A program made the translations under genes and the position numbers. From contig CAVXLQ010000003.1 of assembly GCA_963762635.1 (NCBI GenBank), positions 682,001-746,000 on the forward strand: a stretch of DNA of 64,000 nt, read 5' to 3'. Below, piece after piece: positions 60,996 to 64,000 of this stretch (position 1 is its first letter; each line of letters starts with the position of its first letter). The stretch comes from Tenggerimyces sp963762635 (GTDB lineage Bacteria; Actinomycetota; Actinomycetes; Propionibacteriales; Actinopolymorphaceae). The notes beneath the pieces are model-generated. The model did no database searches, was not told the DNA's origin, and saw only the letters and a program-made list of their open reading frames with translations.

Positions 60996-62609
60996 ATGGA
61001 TCGCCTGTTGAAGGATCTGAGAAGCAGCGAGCTCGATCGGCGGAGGTTCCTGGCGCTGTCGAGCGCGGGGGCGGTGGCGGCGGTGTTCGGGCTCGGCCCG
61101 TACACGGCCAAGGAAGCCAGTCCCACGTTCCCAAGCGACCCGTTCAAGCTCGGCGTGGCGTCCGGCGACCCGCTTCCGGACGGTGTCGTGCTCTGGACGC
61201 GCCTCGCCCCCGACCCGCTCGCCGAGGGTGGCGCGGGCGGGATGCCGTACGAGAAGGTCGCCGTCCGCTGGGAGATCTCCGAGTACGAGAACTTCCGCAA
61301 GCTCACCAAGACCGGCACCGAGTTCGCCTACCCCGAGCTCGCGCACTCCGTCCACGTCGAGGCGACCGGCCTCCAACCCGACCGGTGGTACTTCTACCGC
61401 TTCCGCGTCGGCCGGGAGATCAGCCCCGTCGGACGGACCAAGACCGCCCCACTCCCGAACGCCAACTACGCAAGGCTGAACTTCGCGTTCGCCTCCTGTC
61501 AGGCCTACCCAGACGGCTTCTGGACCGCCTACGAGCACATGGCCAACGAGGACCTCGACCTCGTCGTCCACCTCGGCGACTACATCTACGAGTACGGCAT
61601 CCCCACCCACGGCGGCCGCCGCAACCAGCCGGGCAGCGTGCCGGTCTACTTCGCCGCGGAGACGATCACGCTCGACCGCTACCGGCTCCAGCACGCGCTC
61701 TACAAGTCCGACCCGAGCCTGCAGGCCGTCCACCGCAACGTCCCCTGGATCGTCACCTGGGACGACCACGAGGTCGAGAACAACTACGCCGCCGGCGTCC
61801 CCGAAGCGAGCAGCCAGACGCCGAACCCCGCGGACTTCCTGGTACGAAGGGCGAACGCCTACCGCGCCTACTACGAGCACATGCCGCTGAGGCGCTCGTC
61901 GATGCCGCAGGGCCCGGACATGCAGCTCTACCGGCGGCTGAGGTACGGCAACCTCGCCGAGTTCAACGTCCTGGACACGCGGCAGTTCCGCTCCGACCAA
62001 GCCGCCGGCGACGGGACCGACCCGCCGAACCCGGAGAGCCTCGACCCGGCCCGTACGATCACCGGCGAAGCGCAGGAGCGCTGGCTGCTGGATGGCCTGG
62101 CCGCCTCCACGGCGACGTGGAACGTCCTCGCCAACCAGGTGATCATGGCCCAGCGCGACGTCGCGGACGGCGACGCGAAGGCGTACTCGATGGACCAGTG
62201 GGACGGGTATGTCGGCTCGCGTGACCGCGTGCTCGGCTTCATCACCCAGCAGCAGATCCGCAACCCGGTCGTGATCACTGGCGACGTGCACTCGAACTGG
62301 GCGGCGAACCTCAAGGCGAACTTCGACGACCCGGCCTCGCGCACGATCGGCGTCGAGTTCATCGGCACGTCGATTTCCTCCGGCGGCGACGGCTCGGACA
62401 CCTCCGCCGGCGGCGAGCTCGCACTGCGGCAGAACCCGCACTACAGGTTCTTCAACGGCCAGCGCGGCTACGTCAAGTGCGAGGTGACCCCCGACGTGTG
62501 GCGGGCCGACTACCGCGTCGTGCCGTTCGTGTACCAGCAAGGCGCGCCGATCTCGACGCGACGGAGCTTCGTGACCGAGGCGGGCAACCCGGGACTGGAG
62601 GACGCGTGA
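60996..62609 (+). CDS. phoD: PhoD-family alkaline phosphatase, Tat-exported
   Basis: A 537-residue phosphodiesterase/monoesterase releasing phosphate from organic esters outside the cell. The N terminus has a Tat signal (SELDRRRFLALSSAGAVAAVFG; RR near 15-17). A small N-terminal beta domain with GVASGDPLPDGVVLWTRL is followed by the metallophosphoesterase core: FAFASCQAY, VVHLGDYIYEYG, VTWDDHEVENNYA, and VVITGDVHSNW, whose residues bind the metals. Length and motifs are complete. It overlaps the following gene by GTGA. Phosphate-dependent control is likely, but no Pho box was confirmed. Confidence 0.93.
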   Translation: MDRLLKDLRSSELDRRRFLALSSAGAVAAVFGLGPYTAKEASPTFPSDPFKLGVASGDPLPDGVVLWTRLAPDPLAEGGAGGMPYEKVAVRWEISEYENFRKLTKTGTEFAYPELAHSVHVEATGLQPDRWYFYRFRVGREISPVGRTKTAPLPNANYARLNFAFASCQAYPDGFWTAYEHMANEDLDLVVHLGDYIYEYGIPTHGGRRNQPGSVPVYFAAETITLDRYRLQHALYKSDPSLQAVHRNVPWIVTWDDHEVENNYAAGVPEASSQTPNPADFLVRRANAYRAYYEHMPLRRSSMPQGPDMQLYRRLRYGNLAEFNVLDTRQFRSDQAAGDGTDPPNPESLDPARTITGEAQERWLLDGLAASTATWNVLANQVIMAQRDVADGDAKAYSMDQWDGYVGSRDRVLGFITQQQIRNPVVITGDVHSNWAANLKANFDDPASRTIGVEFIGTSISSGGDGSDTSAGGELALRQNPHYRFFNGQRGYVKCEVTPDVWRADYRVVPFVYQQGAPISTRRSFVTEAGNPGLEDA

Positions 62610-63424
62610 CGAAGCGGCTCGCTCTCGCTCTGCTGGTGATCGCGGCGGCCCTCGTGCCGGCGGGCGTCGTGGCCGCCGCGCCCGCGTCGGATCTCGTCCT
62701 GTCCGCCGACCCCGGACGGCTGGCGCTGCGCCAGTGCACGGCGGCGTTCGTCAGGCTGGGCGTCACCAACCAGTCGACCTCCGCGCGGTACGTCGACGTC
62801 GGGATCACCGCGCAGGCGGGCCTGCGGACGAGTCCGCGCGTGTCCTCCTACGTACCAGCCGAAGCCACGGTCTACCTGGACGTCGAGGTGTACGTGGGGG
62901 AGGCGGCGGTCGACGGGACGTACAAGGTGCGGTTCGAGGCCCTCGGGACGACCTCGAAGCTGACCGTTCCGGTGGATGTCAGCGCGCCCGCCTCGGCACG
63001 CTGCATCCCGCGGTCCACCCAGACGGTGACGGCGACGAGCGAGCAGCTGGAGAACGCGGCCGTGCTGGCGCTGGACGGGCGTACGGCCTCGATCTGGCAC
63101 ACGCACTTCAGCCCGGCCCCGCGCTCGCACCTGCCGCAGTCGATCACGTTCGGCCTGGGCGGCGCGTACGACGTCGCGGAGCTGTCCTACCTGCCCCGCC
63201 AGGACGGCGGCCTGAACGGGACGATCACCACCTGGACGGTGTTCGCGAGCGCCGACGGGACCACGTTCGCCCAGGTGGCGGCGGGGACGTGGGCGGGCGA
63301 TGCGACGCGCAAGTCGGCGACGTTCGACGCCCCGGGCGTCCGTTACCTCCGCCTGCTGGCGACCGTCGGGGTAGCCGACTACGCCTCGGCCGCCGAGATC
63401 GTCTTCTACGGCTCGCCCGCCTGA
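62606..63424 (+). CDS. Secreted protein with discoidin/F5-8C-like domain
   Basis: A 272-residue exported protein. The signal peptide is about 1-25 (LALALLVIAAALVPAGVVAAAPA). Residues about 30-130 form an Ig/NEW3-like beta domain (GRLALRQCTAAFVRLGVTNQSTSARYVDVGI). Residues about 135-272 resemble a discoidin (F5/8 type C, CBM32-like) domain: ALDGRTASIWHTHFSPAPRSHLPQSITFGLGGAYDVAELSYLPRQDGGLNGTITTWTVFASADG. It is coupled to phoD by a GTGA overlap, so it may be a binding partner that tethers or targets the phosphatase. Start GTG 62606. Confidence 0.8.
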   Translation: MTKRLALALLVIAAALVPAGVVAAAPASDLVLSADPGRLALRQCTAAFVRLGVTNQSTSARYVDVGITAQAGLRTSPRVSSYVPAEATVYLDVEVYVGEAAVDGTYKVRFEALGTTSKLTVPVDVSAPASARCIPRSTQTVTATSEQLENAAVLALDGRTASIWHTHFSPAPRSHLPQSITFGLGGAYDVAELSYLPRQDGGLNGTITTWTVFASADGTTFAQVAAGTWAGDATRKSATFDAPGVRYLRLLATVGVADYASAAEIVFYGSPA

Positions 63425-63429
63425 CGGCC

Positions 63430-63504
63430 GTGATCATGAGGGTGATCATGAAGCCAAACCGGCGTATACGGCCGTTCTGGCTTCATGATCACGATCATGA
63501 TCAC
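63430..63504. terminator. Bidirectional stem-loop between convergent genes
   Basis: The left arm (63430-63456, containing GTGATCATG twice and ending AAGCCA) pairs almost perfectly with the right arm (63478-63504, TGGCTTCATGATCAC and another GATCATGATCAC). The loop is about 21 nt. It separates the secreted discoidin gene (+) from the PPOX gene (-), six bases from each stop. Position and stem strength suit a shared terminator. TGATCA dyads are embedded four times. Confidence 0.75.
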
Positions 63505-63509
63505 CGCGC

Positions 63510-63929
63510 CTAGCCGATCACGCCCGTCACGATGCGCCGGGGCTCGATCTCGAACATCGAGTCCTCCGGCGGGTCGGCCACGTAGCCGTCGACGAGGTCC
63601 GGCGGCAGGTACTTCGAGGCCACCGTTCGCAGCACCTCAGGCGTGAGCGGCACCAGGGACGCCGTGCCCTGCACATTCACGTAGCGAGCCGTGGCGCCCT
63701 CGGCCGACTGGATCGACAGCGACAGCTCGCCGCTGCCGTCGCGCCACAGCCGGGCCTTCTTCGTCGAGGCGTCGGTCATCACCACGAACGTCCCGTCGGC
63801 GGGCCGGTGGTGGAACCACACCGGCGTCACGTGCGGCGACCAGCCAGGCTCGTCCAGAGCCAGCACCGCCACCAGCGGCTGGGCCAGGAACTCCAAAGCT
63901 TCGTCGTCGCTCATTCTGCGTATGTCCAC
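63510..63929 (-). CDS. Pyridoxamine-5'-phosphate-oxidase-like flavin/F420-binding protein
   Basis: A 139-residue split-barrel protein of the PPOX superfamily. It reads LAQPLVAVLALDEPGWSPHVTPVWFHHRPADGTFVVMTDASTKKARLW, then ARYVNVQGTASLV and the C-terminal MFEIEPRRIVTGVIG. Many actinobacterial members use F420 or FMN to reduce small molecules; the cofactor here is not decided by sequence. The start is GTG 63929, with AAGGA seven bases upstream; an ATG at 63914 is a weaker alternative. Confidence 0.85.
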   Translation of the reverse strand: MDIRRMSDDEALEFLAQPLVAVLALDEPGWSPHVTPVWFHHRPADGTFVVMTDASTKKARLWRDGSGELSLSIQSAEGATARYVNVQGTASLVPLTPEVLRTVASKYLPPDLVDGYVADPPEDSMFEIEPRRIVTGVIG

Positions 63930-64000
63930 GCCGGTATCCTTACCCCAAGAGCGCCGGAACAGCTCCCGGCCAGGGGTGGATTGGTTACGCAGCGGTATCG

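Overview
The window is GC-rich with strong G/C third-position bias, GTG/TTG starts alongside ATG, and many ATGA or GTGA stop-start overlaps. Together with the translation cluster rimP-nusA-ylxR-infB-DUF503-rbfA-truB-ribF and abundant XRE/STAND, LuxR-LAL, PucR, TetR and AraC regulators, this points to a soil-type Actinomycetota chromosome. Propionibacteriales relatives (Kribbella/Actinopolymorpha-like) are my guess from gene style only. No rRNA, tRNA, CRISPR array, intact insertion sequence or replication origin was recognised.

Layout. 1-4.1 kb: a frameshifted DUF1835 gene, a secreted DUF5722 protein, and a frameshifted mrr endonuclease gene bracketed by an exact 23-bp direct repeat. 4.1-11.5 kb (minus strand): a six-gene operon with a peptide-binding lipoprotein, two permeases, two ATPases and a gamma-glutamyltransferase without a signal peptide. 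11.6-17.7 kb: double GNAT, phosphotransferase, TerC, HAD, a divergent MFS/TetR pair with visible operators, and a STAS protein. 17.7-24.2 kb: a scarred locus. It holds remnants of a DUF2961 operon and a nitrilase-family gene cut in two by about 4.7 kb carrying a vanadium haloperoxidase and a large LuxR regulator. 24.2-30.4 kb: dehydrogenase, secreted EEP phosphatase, ricin lectin, cupin, nucleotidyltransferase, a glycosyltransferase broken by three frameshifts, and an AraC regulator.

30.4-40.6 kb is the main metabolic island, apparently for reductive pyrimidine (or hydantoin) degradation. It has a CoA-acylating semialdehyde dehydrogenase and a class III aminotransferase, a divergent PucR regulator, then an NCS1 permease, a carbamoyl amidohydrolase, a dihydropyrimidinase/hydantoinase and an LLM-class F420 oxidoreductase. 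Read as a route: uptake, ring reduction, ring opening, decarbamoylation, transamination, and conversion of the semialdehyde to an acyl-CoA. No classical dihydropyrimidine dehydrogenase is present, so the F420 enzyme is a candidate for the reduction.

40.7-43.7 kb holds a secreted sialidase-like/ricin protein, an S51-type peptidase and a SnoaL protein. 43.8-49.1 kb holds two coupled XRE-STAND-TPR regulators, the second frameshifted. These are followed at 49.1-49.7 kb by two arrays of short palindromes with the core TACG-NN-CGTA, produced by tandem duplication of an intergenic segment plus flanking gene ends. 50-60 kb is the translation/ribosome-maturation cluster. 60-64 kb holds a HigBA-type toxin-antitoxin operon with an extra small basic ORF, a Tat-exported PhoD phosphatase, a secreted discoidin-like protein and a PPOX-family flavoprotein.

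About ten frameshifts are visible. All lie in accessory genes and none in the housekeeping cluster, which favours real gene decay, although assembly indels cannot be excluded without reads.
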